DNA of 64,000 nt from Paraburkholderia translucens (GTDB lineage: Bacteria; Pseudomonadota; Gammaproteobacteria; Burkholderiales; Burkholderiaceae). This document shows positions 54,066-63,792 of this stretch, piece after piece (position 1 is the first letter of the stretch; each line of letters starts with the position of its first letter). Below the pieces are notes generated by a model. That model saw only the letters and a program-made list of their open reading frames with translations, was not told the origin of the DNA and made no database searches. The stretch lies in assembly GCF_020881035.1 (NCBI RefSeq), contig NZ_JAJITC010000019.1, forward strand, positions 1-64,000. Direction: 5' to 3'. A program made the position numbers and the translations under genes.

Positions 54066-54931
54066 TGACCTTCTGGCTGATCCTCGCCGTGATGATGGCG
54101 GTCGCACTCGCGTGCGTGATCGCTCCGCTCTGGCGCGCGCGGGATTCACGTGCGAAACCGTGGACGGTGGCAGTCGCCCTCTACCGCTCGGGGATGGCCG
54201 AACTCGAACAGGACTGCGCGAGCGGACTCATGCCGGCGGAGCATCGGGCCCGGGCACAGCGCGAGCTGGAGCGACGGCTCGTTGATGAGGCCCGCGACCC
54301 CCGTGCGCCAACCGCGTCCCAGCGGCCCGGCACCCTGATGCGGCCCGTTGTTGCGGCGCTGCTCGTGGCACTGCTGCCAGCGGGCGCTCTGGTTCTGTAC
54401 ATGCGGATCGGCGACCCGGTTGCCGTCGCGATCGAAAGCACGGACGGCGCGCAGAACGTCGAGCATATGGGCTCGCCGGGCTCGCTCGACTACGTCGTGA
54501 GCCGGCTCGCGCTGCGCTTGCGCAACCAACCCAACGACCCCGCCGCGTGGGCGATGCTGGCGCGTTCTTATGTCGTGCTGGAGCGTGCGGAGGATGCCGT
54601 CGCGGCGTACCGTCGCGCCCTCGCCCTGACGCACGCGGAGCCGGAGCTTCTCGCGGACTATGCAGACGCGCTGGCGACGCTGCACGGCGGGGACCTGAAC
54701 GGGGAGGCGCTGCAAAGCATTCAGGCGGCGCTCGCGCTCGATCCGCGCAATGTGAAGGCGCTCGCCCTCGCCGGGTCCGCAGCGCTCGACCGGCGCGATT
54801 ACCGGCAAGCCATGCAGTACTGGGAGCGGCTGAAAACCGTAGCAGATCCGGAGATCGCGGCACAGGCACAGCGCAACATCGAGACGACCGCTGCGCTCAT
54901 GGCGACGGCGCGCGATGGTCAGGCTCGCTAG
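54062..54931 (+). CDS. ccmI: CcmI apocytochrome chaperone (TPR)
   Basis: 289 residues: two membrane segments (residues about 4-22 and 95-115) flank a leucine-poor loop, then TPR repeats (NDPAAWAMLARSYVVLERAEDAVAAYRRAL; NVKALALAGSAALDRRDYRQAMQYWERL). It binds apocytochrome C-termini for the CcmF/H lyase. It ends the nap-ccm cluster; 54932-55020 is empty. Confidence 0.9.
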   Translation: MMTFWLILAVMMAVALACVIAPLWRARDSRAKPWTVAVALYRSGMAELEQDCASGLMPAEHRARAQRELERRLVDEARDPRAPTASQRPGTLMRPVVAALLVALLPAGALVLYMRIGDPVAVAIESTDGAQNVEHMGSPGSLDYVVSRLALRLRNQPNDPAAWAMLARSYVVLERAEDAVAAYRRALALTHAEPELLADYADALATLHGGDLNGEALQSIQAALALDPRNVKALALAGSAALDRRDYRQAMQYWERLKTVADPEIAAQAQRNIETTAALMATARDGQAR

Positions 54932-55020
54932 GCTTCGAGCGAAACGGCTGGAGAAGGCCGAGCCTTGTCGATCTGCGCGACTATGCGTAATATCGGTCCC
55001 GCAAAACTCAGTTCGCCTAC

Positions 55021-55521
55021 ATGTCCCCCCTCAAATACCTCGCCGGCTACCCGGCACCGCTGCTAGACAAGGTGAGAACGCTGATCGCAGCCGATCAGCT
55101 CGGCGCCTATCTCGTGCAGAAGTACCCGAACACGCACGACGTGCAGACCGACCGCGCGCTATACGCGTACTGCGCGGAACTCAAACGCGAACACCTGCGC
55201 AACGCCGAGCAGATCGACAAGGTCACCTACGACAGCAAGCTCGACGTGATGCGTCACGCGCTCGGCCTGCACACGAGCATTTCGCGCGTGCAGGGCGGCA
55301 GGCTGAAGGCAAAGAAGGAAATCCGCATCGCGTCGCTGTTCAGGTCGGCGGCGCCGGAGTTTCTGAAGATGATCGTCGTGCACGAACTCGCTCATCTGAA
55401 AGAGAGCGAACACAACAAGGCGTTTTATCGTCTGTGCGAGTTCATGCAGCCGGGTTATCACCAGATCGAATTCGATCTGCGTCTGTATCTGACGCATCGC
55501 GATCTGGCGAAGAAGGCCTGA
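55021..55521 (+). CDS. YgjP-like metallopeptidase domain protein
   Basis: 166 residues, cytosolic. The zinc motif VVHELAHLKESEHNKAFYRL (HExxH plus downstream His) and tail place it in the YgjP/WLM (DUF45) group. The substrate is unknown. It is a single gene convergent with the molybdoenzyme. Confidence 0.85.
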   Translation: MSPLKYLAGYPAPLLDKVRTLIAADQLGAYLVQKYPNTHDVQTDRALYAYCAELKREHLRNAEQIDKVTYDSKLDVMRHALGLHTSISRVQGGRLKAKKEIRIASLFRSAAPEFLKMIVVHELAHLKESEHNKAFYRLCEFMQPGYHQIEFDLRLYLTHRDLAKKA

Positions 55522-55523
55522 CT

Positions 55524-57860
55524 TCAAGCCGCCGGCGTCGCGGCATCGTTCACCACCGACGCCGTCAGCAACACCGGAATCGACTTCGACGTCGGCGTAC
55601 CCGCGCCATCCGCGACCGAGGAGAGCGGCACGAGCGGATTCGTCTCCGGGTAATACGCGCCGAGGCAGCCGCGCGGAATGTCGTACTCGACCAGCAGAAA
55701 GCCGTCCACGCGACGCTCGTTGCCATCCGCCCACACGCTCGTGATATCCACACGTTGACCGGCGGCAAATCCGAGCATCGCAAGGTCGTCCTTGTTGGCG
55801 AACAGCACGCGCCGCTGGCCGTACACGCCACGATAGCGATCGTCGAGACCGTAAATCGTCGTGTTGTACTGATCGTGTGAACGCGTGGTCATCAGCGTCA
55901 TCAGACGCTCGCCGTGTTGCTTGCGTGCCTGATGAATCGGCGTGTCGAGCGGGATCGCGCGCGCGATGAACTGCGCCTTGCCGCTCGGCGTTTTCCAGAT
56001 GCGCTCGCGCGACGCGACGCCGAGATGGAAACCGCCCGGTTGCTTCAGGCGCTCGTTGTAGTCGTGGAAGCCATCGATCACCCTCTCGATGCCGTCGCGA
56101 ATCAGCGCGTAGTCGGCCGCATGCGCGAGCCAGTCCACCTTGGCGCTGCCGAGCGTCGCGTGCGCCATGCGCGCGACGATCGCCACTTCGGAGAGCAGAT
56201 TATCGGACGCCGGCTTGTTCATCCCATACGAAATGTGCACCATGCTCATCGAATCCTCGACGCTGACGCCTTGCGCCACGCCGTTCTGCAGATCGATCTC
56301 GGTGCGCCCGAGCGTCGGCAGGATCAGCGCGTCGCGGCCATGCACGAGGTGGCTGCGATTGAGCTTGGTCGTCACGTGCACGGTCAGATCGCACGCGCGC
56401 ATCGCGGCCCACGTGCGCGGCGTGTCCGGCGTCGCGATCGAGAAATTGCCGCCCAGGCCGATGAACACTTTGACCTTGCCATCGAGCATCGCCTGAATCG
56501 TGTTGACGACGTCGAGCCCGTGTTCTCGCGGCGGCGCGAAATCATACGCCGCGCCGAGGCGGTCGAGAAACGCGCCGGTCGGTTTCTCCTCGATGCCGAC
56601 CGTGCGGTCGCCCTGCACGTTCGAGTGGCCGCGCACCGGACACAACCCCGCGCCGCGCCGGCCGATATTGCCGCGCATCATCATCAGGTTCGACAGTAGC
56701 TGCACCGTCGCGACCGAGTTCTTGTGCTGCGTGAGGCCCATGCCCCACGTCGCGATCACCGCGCGCCCCTTCGCATAGATGTCGGCGAGCTTCAGCACGT
56801 CGTCGAGCGGCACGCCCGCTTCGGCGACGATCGTGTCCCAGCGCTCGGCGCGCAGATCGTCGGCGAACGCGTCGAAGCCGACCGTGTGTTCGGCGATGAA
56901 GTCGACGTCAAGCACGCGACCCTGGCCCGATGCGAGCGCTTCGTCGTCGAGTTCGAGCACGCGCTTGGCGACGCCCTTGATCAGCGCAAAGTCTCCGCCG
57001 ACCTTCGGGCGGATGAATACCGAGCTGATTTTCGTGCTGCCCATCGTCAGCATTTCGACCGGATGCTGCGGGCTCGCGAAGCGTTCGAGGCCGCGTTCCT
57101 TCAGCGGATTGATCGACACGATCGTCGAGCCGCGCTTTGCGCATTCGCGCAGCTCGCCGAGCATGCGCGGATGGTTGGTGGCCGGGTTCTGGCCGAAGAT
57201 CAGAAGCGTGTCCGCGTGTTCGAAGTCATCGAGCGTGACCGTGCCCTTGCCGATGCCGACCGTGTGTGGCAGGCCACGGCTGGTCGCTTCGTGGCACATG
57301 TTCGAGCAATCGGGAAAATTGTTGGTGCCGTACATGCGCACGAACAACTGGTACAGAAACGCGGCTTCGTTGCTCGCGCGCCCCGACGTATAGAACGCGG
57401 CGCGGTTCGGATCGTCGAGACGCTTCAGATGGCTCGCGATCAGTTCGAACGCCGCATCCCAGCCGATCGGCACATAGCGGTCGCGCGCGGCGTCGTAGAC
57501 GAGCGGATCGGTCAGGCGGCCGTGCTGTTCGAGCTCGAAGTCCGATTGCGTCATCAGTTCGGCGACGCTGTGCCGCTCGAAGAACGCGGGCGTCACGCGC
57601 TTGCTGGTCGCCTCGGCGGCGACCGCCTTCACGCCGTTTTCGCAGAACTCGAATGTCGAGGCGTGCTCGCGATCCGGCCACGCACAGCCGGGGCAGTCGA
57701 AGCCGTCGGGCTGGTTCTGCCTGAGCAGCGTGCGGTAGTTGCCGCCCGTGACCTTCTCCTTGATCAGGTTGATCGCCACATGCTTGAGCGCGCCCCAGCC
57801 GGCGGCAGGGTGCGTGTACGGTTCGATACGGGCTTCAGTGCGGGGTTCGTTGTTCTTCAT
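55524..57860 (-). CDS. FdhF/YdeP-family molybdopterin oxidoreductase
   Basis: 778 residues. It belongs to the formate-dehydrogenase-alpha-like YdeP family. An N-terminal cysteine cluster FDCPGCAWPD...FCENG differs from classical 4-Cys spacing. NMCHEATSRGLPHTVG supplies the Mo-region Cys/His. The C-terminal MGD-binding domain has MTTRSHDQYNTTIYGLDDR. No signal peptide is seen, so it is cytosolic. The E. coli relative YdeP is tied to acid resistance; the reaction is unproven. It is divergent from a MocR-type regulator 141 bases away. Confidence 0.9.
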   Translation of the reverse strand: MKNNEPRTEARIEPYTHPAAGWGALKHVAINLIKEKVTGGNYRTLLRQNQPDGFDCPGCAWPDREHASTFEFCENGVKAVAAEATSKRVTPAFFERHSVAELMTQSDFELEQHGRLTDPLVYDAARDRYVPIGWDAAFELIASHLKRLDDPNRAAFYTSGRASNEAAFLYQLFVRMYGTNNFPDCSNMCHEATSRGLPHTVGIGKGTVTLDDFEHADTLLIFGQNPATNHPRMLGELRECAKRGSTIVSINPLKERGLERFASPQHPVEMLTMGSTKISSVFIRPKVGGDFALIKGVAKRVLELDDEALASGQGRVLDVDFIAEHTVGFDAFADDLRAERWDTIVAEAGVPLDDVLKLADIYAKGRAVIATWGMGLTQHKNSVATVQLLSNLMMMRGNIGRRGAGLCPVRGHSNVQGDRTVGIEEKPTGAFLDRLGAAYDFAPPREHGLDVVNTIQAMLDGKVKVFIGLGGNFSIATPDTPRTWAAMRACDLTVHVTTKLNRSHLVHGRDALILPTLGRTEIDLQNGVAQGVSVEDSMSMVHISYGMNKPASDNLLSEVAIVARMAHATLGSAKVDWLAHAADYALIRDGIERVIDGFHDYNERLKQPGGFHLGVASRERIWKTPSGKAQFIARAIPLDTPIHQARKQHGERLMTLMTTRSHDQYNTTIYGLDDRYRGVYGQRRVLFANKDDLAMLGFAAGQRVDITSVWADGNERRVDGFLLVEYDIPRGCLGAYYPETNPLVPLSSVADGAGTPTSKSIPVLLTASVVNDAATPAA

Positions 57861-58001
57861 GGCGTGGCAGTGGACAGCTTCGACGGGTTTGGCAGACTCA
57901 TGCCGTAGAGCCTACTGTGTTCCATAAATGACGCCGGATACAGAAAATCGGAAAGAATAGGAGTACAGTTGCGCGACCCTGCCCGACACCGTCCGAATCG
58001 C

Positions 58002-59438
58002 ATGAAGCTCTACGAAGAACTCGCCGACGAAATCACCGAAGCCGTGCGCCGCGGCGTGTTCGCGGCCGGCGAGCGGATTGCGTCAGTGCGTCGGGCGAGC
58101 CAGCAGCACGGCGTCAGCATCAAGACGGTGCTGCATGCGTATGCGTTGCTGGAGAGCCGCGGCATCATCGAATCACGGCCGCAATCGGGCTATTTCGTGC
58201 GCGACGCAGCGGCACGCGCGCTCGCGCCTGTGCCCGCCGCGGCGGGCGCGGGCCGCAAGTCGGCGGCACCGCCGCCCGTGCCCGCGACGGTCGACGTGAG
58301 CCGGCTCGTGCTGTCGACGCTGCGCAGCATCCGCGCGCACGACGCCGTGCCGTTCGGTTCACCGTATCCAGACCCGTCGCTGTTCCCCTGGCGGCGCATC
58401 AACCAGTACGCGAACGCGATTGCGCGCCGGCACGCAAGCTGGAACCTGATCGATGATCTGCCGCCGGGCAATCCCGAGCTGATCCGCCAGATCGCGCGGC
58501 GCTACGCGGAAAACGGTTTGCCGGTCGATCCGGGCGAGATCGTCATCACGCTCGGCGCGACCGAGGCGATCAACCTGAGCCTGCAGGCAGTCGCGAAGCC
58601 GGGCGACACCGTCGCGGTTGAATCGCCGACCTACTACGCGATGCTGCACGCGATCGAGCGGCTCGGCATGCGCGCGATCGAGGTGGCGACCCATCCGGTC
58701 GATGGCATCGACATCGACGCGCTCGCGAAGGTGATCTCGCGGCAGAAGATCGCCGCGTGCATGGTGATGCCGAACTTCCAGAATCCGCTCGGTTTCTGCA
58801 TGAGCGACGAGCGCAAGCGGCAACTGGTCGAGCTGCTGGCAGCGCACGAGATTCCGGCGATCGAGAACGACGTCTATCAGGAGCTGTATTTCGGCGACAC
58901 GCGGCCCTCGACGCTGAAGACCTTCGACACCAAAGGGCTCGTGCTGCACTGTGCGTCGTTTTCGAAAAGCCTGACGGCGTCGTACCGGATCGGCTGGGCG
59001 CTGCCGGGACGTTATCGCGCGCAGCTCGAGAAGCTCAAGTTCCTCAATACGCTGACGACGCCGTCGGTGCCGCAGGTCGCGCTCGCCGATTATCTGCGTC
59101 AGGACGGCTACGACCGGCATTTGCGGCATCTGCGCCGCGTCTATCGGCAGCAGGCGAGCATCATGAGTGCGCTGGTGCTGCGCTTCTTTCCGGTCGGCAC
59201 GCGTGTGTCGAGCCCGCGGGGCGGCTACGTGCTGTGGGTCGAGCTGCCTCTTGCCACCGATTCGATGCGGCTTTATCAGGCGGCGCTCGAACGCGGGATT
59301 ACAGTCGGGCCGGGCATGATGTTTTCGACGCGCAACGATTTCCGGCACTTCATCCGGCTCAACTACAGCTATCCGTGGACCCCGCAGGCCGAGGCGGCGT
59401 TGAAGACCCTCGGCGAACTGGCTACCCGGATGACGTGA
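58002..59438 (+). CDS. MocR-type regulator (GntR HTH plus aminotransferase fold)
   Basis: 478 residues. The N-terminal wHTH KLYEELADEITEAVRRGVF...GERIASVRRASQQHGVS is GntR-type. A fold-type I PLP domain fills the rest, with NxxNPLGF-like MPNFQNPLGFCMS and the PLP lysine in SFSKSLTASYRIGW. Such proteins sense PLP-linked metabolites and control transcription. It may control the divergent molybdoenzyme (inference). ATG at 58002 chosen over an upstream TTG. Confidence 0.9.
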   Translation: MKLYEELADEITEAVRRGVFAAGERIASVRRASQQHGVSIKTVLHAYALLESRGIIESRPQSGYFVRDAAARALAPVPAAAGAGRKSAAPPPVPATVDVSRLVLSTLRSIRAHDAVPFGSPYPDPSLFPWRRINQYANAIARRHASWNLIDDLPPGNPELIRQIARRYAENGLPVDPGEIVITLGATEAINLSLQAVAKPGDTVAVESPTYYAMLHAIERLGMRAIEVATHPVDGIDIDALAKVISRQKIAACMVMPNFQNPLGFCMSDERKRQLVELLAAHEIPAIENDVYQELYFGDTRPSTLKTFDTKGLVLHCASFSKSLTASYRIGWALPGRYRAQLEKLKFLNTLTTPSVPQVALADYLRQDGYDRHLRHLRRVYRQQASIMSALVLRFFPVGTRVSSPRGGYVLWVELPLATDSMRLYQAALERGITVGPGMMFSTRNDFRHFIRLNYSYPWTPQAEAALKTLGELATRMT

Positions 59439-59559
59439 GCGTTGCGCGGACCGGCTCGGCGCCGGAGAGCGCAGCGTGGCAGATTTCCTCGCCGACCCAG
59501 GGTAAACCCGGATGTGCCGCCAACGCTAACTTGCCGATGTTGGGTTGGGGGGCGCAACT

Positions 59560-61872
59560 ATGAATTGCGAAGCGACATCACGTGGCGCGGCTGCCGCGCC
59601 GAAGGGCGCCCGTTACGGGCCGCAGCGGGCCGAAGAAGTACTTGCATCCGAGCGCAGCGTGTTGCGGCTGATCACCCGCAACACACCGCTGCCCGAACTA
59701 CTTGACGAAGTCTGCCGTCGCGCCGAGGGGCTGCTCGGCGACGGCGCATGCTGCTCGATACTGCTGCTCGACCCGGACGGCGTGCACGTTCGGGTCGGTG
59801 GCGCGCCGTCGCTGCCGCCGGCCTTCAGCGCCGCCATCGAGGGCGCGGCGATCGGTCCGCGCGTCGGCTCCTGCGGCACCGCGATGTTCGAGCGGCGCCT
59901 GGTCATCGTCGATGACATCGAAACCGATCCGCTGTGGGAAAACTTCCGCCATGTCGCGCTGCCGTACGGCCTGCGCGCGTGCTGGTCCGTGCCGTTCGAA
60001 AACGACGCGGGTGTCGTCCTCGGCGCATTCGCCGTCTACTACCGCGCCATTCGCCGTCCCACTCCCGAGGCAGAAGCGATGCTGCGCGATATCGGCAACA
60101 GCGTCGGCCTCGCGGTCCATCAGGACACGATGGCGCAGCGCCTCGCGCATAGCGAGGAGCGTCACCGGCTCGTCGTCGAGCATCTGAGCGAGGGCATCGT
60201 CGTGCAGTCGCGCACCGGCGTGGTGCTCGCCTGCAATCCCAGTGCGCAACGCATGCTCCACGTCACCGCCGAGATCGTGGGCCGCAGCATGCAGACCGTG
60301 ATGACGCGTGCGTTCGCCGAGGACGGCACGCTCGCCGGCGACACCAACCGTCCGGTCGCGCAGGTCTTCGCGACGGGCAAGCCGATGCTCGGCGTGACGA
60401 TCGGCCTCGAGCTCACCAGCGGCGAAGTCGTGTGGATCACGGAAAACGTCGTACCGATCCTGCGGCCCGGCGACAGCGAGCCGGACTCGGTGCTGATTTC
60501 GTTCTCGGACATCGGGCCGGTGCGCGAGGCGCAGCGTCAGCTGAAGTTTCTCGCCACGCGCGATTCGCTGACGGGCCTCTACAACCGCGCCTATCTGATC
60601 GAGCGGATGCGCGACCTGTTCGCGCCGCGTGCCGCCGACGCCAATGGCGGCGAGCTGGCCGCCGTCGCCGTGCTGTTCGTCGATCTCGACGGCTTCAAGA
60701 AGGTCAACGACACCGCCGGTCACGAGGCCGGCGATGCGTTGCTGTGCAGCGTCGCGGAGCGGCTGTCGGCCTGTGTCGGGCGCGGCGACACGCTCGCGCG
60801 CGTCGGCGGGGACGAGTTCGTGATCGTGGCCAGCGCGTACGGGGAGACGGATGAGCTGATCGGCCTTGCCCGTCGCGTTCTCGAGATGATCGCGGTGCCG
60901 TTCGCGGTGGCGGGCAACGAGTACTACCTCGGCGCGTCGATCGGCATCAGCCTCTTTCCCGAGGACGGTCAGGACGTCGCGACGCTGATGCGCAACGCCG
61001 ACTCGGCGATGTATCACGCGAAGCAGCGCGGCCGCAACAACTTCCAGTTTTTCACCGCCGAGCTGAACCAGCATCTGCAGCGGCGTTTCACGATCGAGCA
61101 GTCGCTGCGGCGCGCGCTCGCCGTCAACGAGCTGAGCCTCGTGTACCAGCCGATCGTCGATAGCCAGAGCGGCCGCACGATCGGCGCGGAGGCGCTGCTG
61201 CGCTGGTACAACGGCGAGCTGGGCAACGTCTCGCCGGGCGAATTCATTCCGGTCGCCGAGGACGCCGGGCTGATCGTCGAGATCGGCGACTGGGTGCTCG
61301 AGCGCGCCTGCGAGCAGGTCGCGCAATGGCGGCGCACGCTCGCGCCGCATCTGATCATTGCGGTGAACCTGTCGCCGCGGCAGTTCAACGACGGCTTGCT
61401 CGAGCGCATCGAACGCTGTCTCGCGCAGTCCGGGCTCGACCCGGCTGCGCTCGAACTCGAGATCACCGAGCGGCTGCTGATGAGCGATAGCGACACCGTG
61501 CTGCCGATGCTGAGCGCGCTGAACGCAATGGGCGTGCGCGTGTCGGTCGACGACTTCGGCACGGGTTACTCCTCGCTGTCGTATCTCAAGCGCTTTCCGC
61601 TGCATAACCTGAAAATCGATCGTTCGTTCGTCGCGGGACTTCCCGATCATCGCGATTCGGTTGCGATCACACAGGCGGTCGTCGCGATGGCGCATTCGCT
61701 CGGCATGAACGTGACGGCCGAAGGCGTCGAGACCGCCGAGCAGGCGGCGTTTCTGCGCGCGATCGATTGCGACAAGCAGCAGGGCTATCTGTACAGCCGG
61801 CCGGTAGGCGCGGGCGCGTATGCGCGTATGCTGTACGACGCGCAGATGATCGGCATGGCCAACGCGTCCTGA
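59560..61872 (+). CDS. GAF-PAS-GGDEF-EAL cyclic-di-GMP protein
   Basis: 770 residues, cytosolic. GAF domain at about 20-190, PAS at 200-310, GGDEF at 330-490 with intact RVGGDEFVIV, and EAL at 505-765 with GAEALLRW, ELEITERLLM, VDDFGTGYSSLSYLKRFP and TAEGVET all intact. Both synthesis and breakdown of c-di-GMP look possible. No RxxD inhibitory site stands out next to the GGDEF. Preceded by a short gene-free stretch; ATG at 59560 chosen over TTG at 59545. Confidence 0.93.
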   Translation: MNCEATSRGAAAAPKGARYGPQRAEEVLASERSVLRLITRNTPLPELLDEVCRRAEGLLGDGACCSILLLDPDGVHVRVGGAPSLPPAFSAAIEGAAIGPRVGSCGTAMFERRLVIVDDIETDPLWENFRHVALPYGLRACWSVPFENDAGVVLGAFAVYYRAIRRPTPEAEAMLRDIGNSVGLAVHQDTMAQRLAHSEERHRLVVEHLSEGIVVQSRTGVVLACNPSAQRMLHVTAEIVGRSMQTVMTRAFAEDGTLAGDTNRPVAQVFATGKPMLGVTIGLELTSGEVVWITENVVPILRPGDSEPDSVLISFSDIGPVREAQRQLKFLATRDSLTGLYNRAYLIERMRDLFAPRAADANGGELAAVAVLFVDLDGFKKVNDTAGHEAGDALLCSVAERLSACVGRGDTLARVGGDEFVIVASAYGETDELIGLARRVLEMIAVPFAVAGNEYYLGASIGISLFPEDGQDVATLMRNADSAMYHAKQRGRNNFQFFTAELNQHLQRRFTIEQSLRRALAVNELSLVYQPIVDSQSGRTIGAEALLRWYNGELGNVSPGEFIPVAEDAGLIVEIGDWVLERACEQVAQWRRTLAPHLIIAVNLSPRQFNDGLLERIERCLAQSGLDPAALELEITERLLMSDSDTVLPMLSALNAMGVRVSVDDFGTGYSSLSYLKRFPLHNLKIDRSFVAGLPDHRDSVAITQAVVAMAHSLGMNVTAEGVETAEQAAFLRAIDCDKQQGYLYSRPVGAGAYARMLYDAQMIGMANAS

Positions 61873-62007
61873 CGCGATTGTTCAGTTTGCCGAACAAGTG
61901 ACTTCGCGTTGCCGCTATTTATCGGCGGCGACGCGCTCCCTAGAATTCCCCCATCGAAACGTTACTGGTGCGTGTTGCCGAAGCGGCGTCACGCGTTGGG
62001 GGGTGTG

Positions 62008-62196
62008 ATGTCAGACTTGATCAGGAACCAGCTTTACCGGCCATCGGTCGTGCTGCCGATGGTCGCGCTCATGCAGGTGATGGTGTCGCAGGACTTCAAT
62101 CTCGGCCAGGTCGGCTGGGTGTTCGCCGCGCGCGGGGCGCAGGCCGCGTTGCAACGTTCGCGCGAATTGATTTGCGCGGTTCATTGTCACGCTTGA
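62008..62196 (+). CDS. Small hypothetical protein
   Basis: 62 residues (DLIRNQLYRPSVVLPMVALM, then QVGWVFAARGAQAALQRSRE, ending with two cysteine/histidine residues CAVHCHA). Codon usage fits the surroundings and a G-rich ribosome site precedes the ATG. No family recognised. Confidence 0.45.
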   Translation: MSDLIRNQLYRPSVVLPMVALMQVMVSQDFNLGQVGWVFAARGAQAALQRSRELICAVHCHA

Positions 62197-62366
62197 GAAG
62201 TTCAGGGCAGCAAACGCAGTAATCCGAACCGAATCGCGCCGCCTTGCGCGCGGCCTTGCGCGCGGCCAGACGGGCCACCGGCACATCCCGCGCCCATCCC
62301 GGCATGGCAGCCCGTGGGACTCAGCGTAAGATGCTACGAACTGCATCCAGCCCCGGGAGAGTTGCC

Positions 62367-63764
62367 ATGCCACAGCACTTCGACGCAGTCGTGATCGGTA
62401 CGGGACAAGGCGGTTCGCCGCTTGCGGTGCGCCTCGCTCAAAGCGGCCGTCGTACCGCGGTGATCGAACGCGCGGAGTTCGGCGGCACCTGCGTGAACGT
62501 CGGCTGCACGCCGACCAAATCCTATGTGGCGAGCGCCCGCGCGGCGCACGTGGCGCGCCACGCGGCGCAGCTCGGCGTGCAGGTCGGGCCGGTCAGCGTC
62601 GATCTTGCGGCCGTGAAGGCGCGCAAGGACCAGATCATCGGAGCGTCGCGCAGCGGCGTCGAAAAGTGGCTGCGCGGCACGGAAAACATCACGGTGTTCA
62701 ACGGCCACGCGCGTTTCACCGGCGCACGTACGCTCGCGATCAGCGGGCGCGACGGCCAACTGCTGGACGAGCTCAGCGCCTTCGAAATCTTCATCAACAC
62801 GGGCACACGTGCCGTCGTGCCGCCGCTCCAAGGCATCGAGCGGATTCCGTACTACACGAACTCGACGCTGCTCGAACTGACCGAATTACCGAGTCATCTG
62901 GTGATCGTCGGCGGCAGCTATATCGCGCTCGAATTCGCGCAGGTGTTTCGCCGCTTCGGCAGCCGCGTCAGCGTGCTCGTGCGCGGCGAGCGCGTGCTCA
63001 ACCGCGAGGATGCCGATTTCGCGGAGTCGGTGCAGAAGGTGCTCGCTCGCGATGGTGTCGAGTTCCATTTCGGCGTGCAACCGACGCGCGTCGAGCCGCA
63101 TCCGCATCGTGCGAACGAGGTGTGCATCGGCTTCGAGCAGAACATTCCGGCCATGGAGGCGTCGCATTTGCTGTTGGCGACCGGCCGCGTGCCGAATACC
63201 GACGATCTCGGTCTCGACGCCGCCGGCATCGAGACCGACCGGCACGGCACGATCATCGTCGACGGCCAGTTGCGCACCAGCGTGCCGGGCGTCTGGGCGA
63301 TCGGCGACGTGAACGGGCGCGGCGCGTTCACGCATACGTCCTACGACGACTACCAGATCGTCGCGGCGAACCTGCTCGACGGCGGCGCGCGCAGCGTCGA
63401 CACGCGGATCATGACGTACGCCGTGTTCGTCGATCCGCCGCTCGCGCGCGTCGGCATGTCGGAGCAGGAGGTCCGCAAAAGTGGCCGCGAAGCGCTGATC
63501 GCGACGATGCCGATGTCGCGTGTGGGCCGCGCGCGCGAGCGCGGCGAAACCGACGGCTTCATGAAGGCGCTCGTGGACGCCCGCAGCAGGCGGATACTCG
63601 GCGCGGCGATTCATGGCATCGAGGGCGACGAGGCTATCCATACGTTCGTCGACATCATGACCGCGGACGCGCCGTATCCGACCTTGCAATACGCGATGCA
63701 CGTGCATCCGACGATCAGCGAGCTGGTGCCGACGCTGCTCGATGGGCTCAAACCCATGCAATGA
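62367..63764 (+). CDS. Pyridine nucleotide-disulfide oxidoreductase (mercuric-reductase-like)
   Basis: 465 residues. The FAD motif VIGTGQGGSPLA, redox-active disulfide GGTCVNVGCTPTK, NAD motif VIVGGSYIALEFAQVF, and AIGDVNGRGAFTHTS are all present; the C-terminal dimerisation domain has the HVHPTISELVPTLL active-site His. It resembles MerA/Lpd-like enzymes but lacks the N-terminal HMA domain, and the C-terminal vicinal cysteines of MerA are absent, so mercury reduction is unlikely. Substrate unknown. Confidence 0.9.
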   Translation: MPQHFDAVVIGTGQGGSPLAVRLAQSGRRTAVIERAEFGGTCVNVGCTPTKSYVASARAAHVARHAAQLGVQVGPVSVDLAAVKARKDQIIGASRSGVEKWLRGTENITVFNGHARFTGARTLAISGRDGQLLDELSAFEIFINTGTRAVVPPLQGIERIPYYTNSTLLELTELPSHLVIVGGSYIALEFAQVFRRFGSRVSVLVRGERVLNREDADFAESVQKVLARDGVEFHFGVQPTRVEPHPHRANEVCIGFEQNIPAMEASHLLLATGRVPNTDDLGLDAAGIETDRHGTIIVDGQLRTSVPGVWAIGDVNGRGAFTHTSYDDYQIVAANLLDGGARSVDTRIMTYAVFVDPPLARVGMSEQEVRKSGREALIATMPMSRVGRARERGETDGFMKALVDARSRRILGAAIHGIEGDEAIHTFVDIMTADAPYPTLQYAMHVHPTISELVPTLLDGLKPMQ

Positions 63765-63792
63765 GCGGCATCGACCCCGACTCGACACGCCC

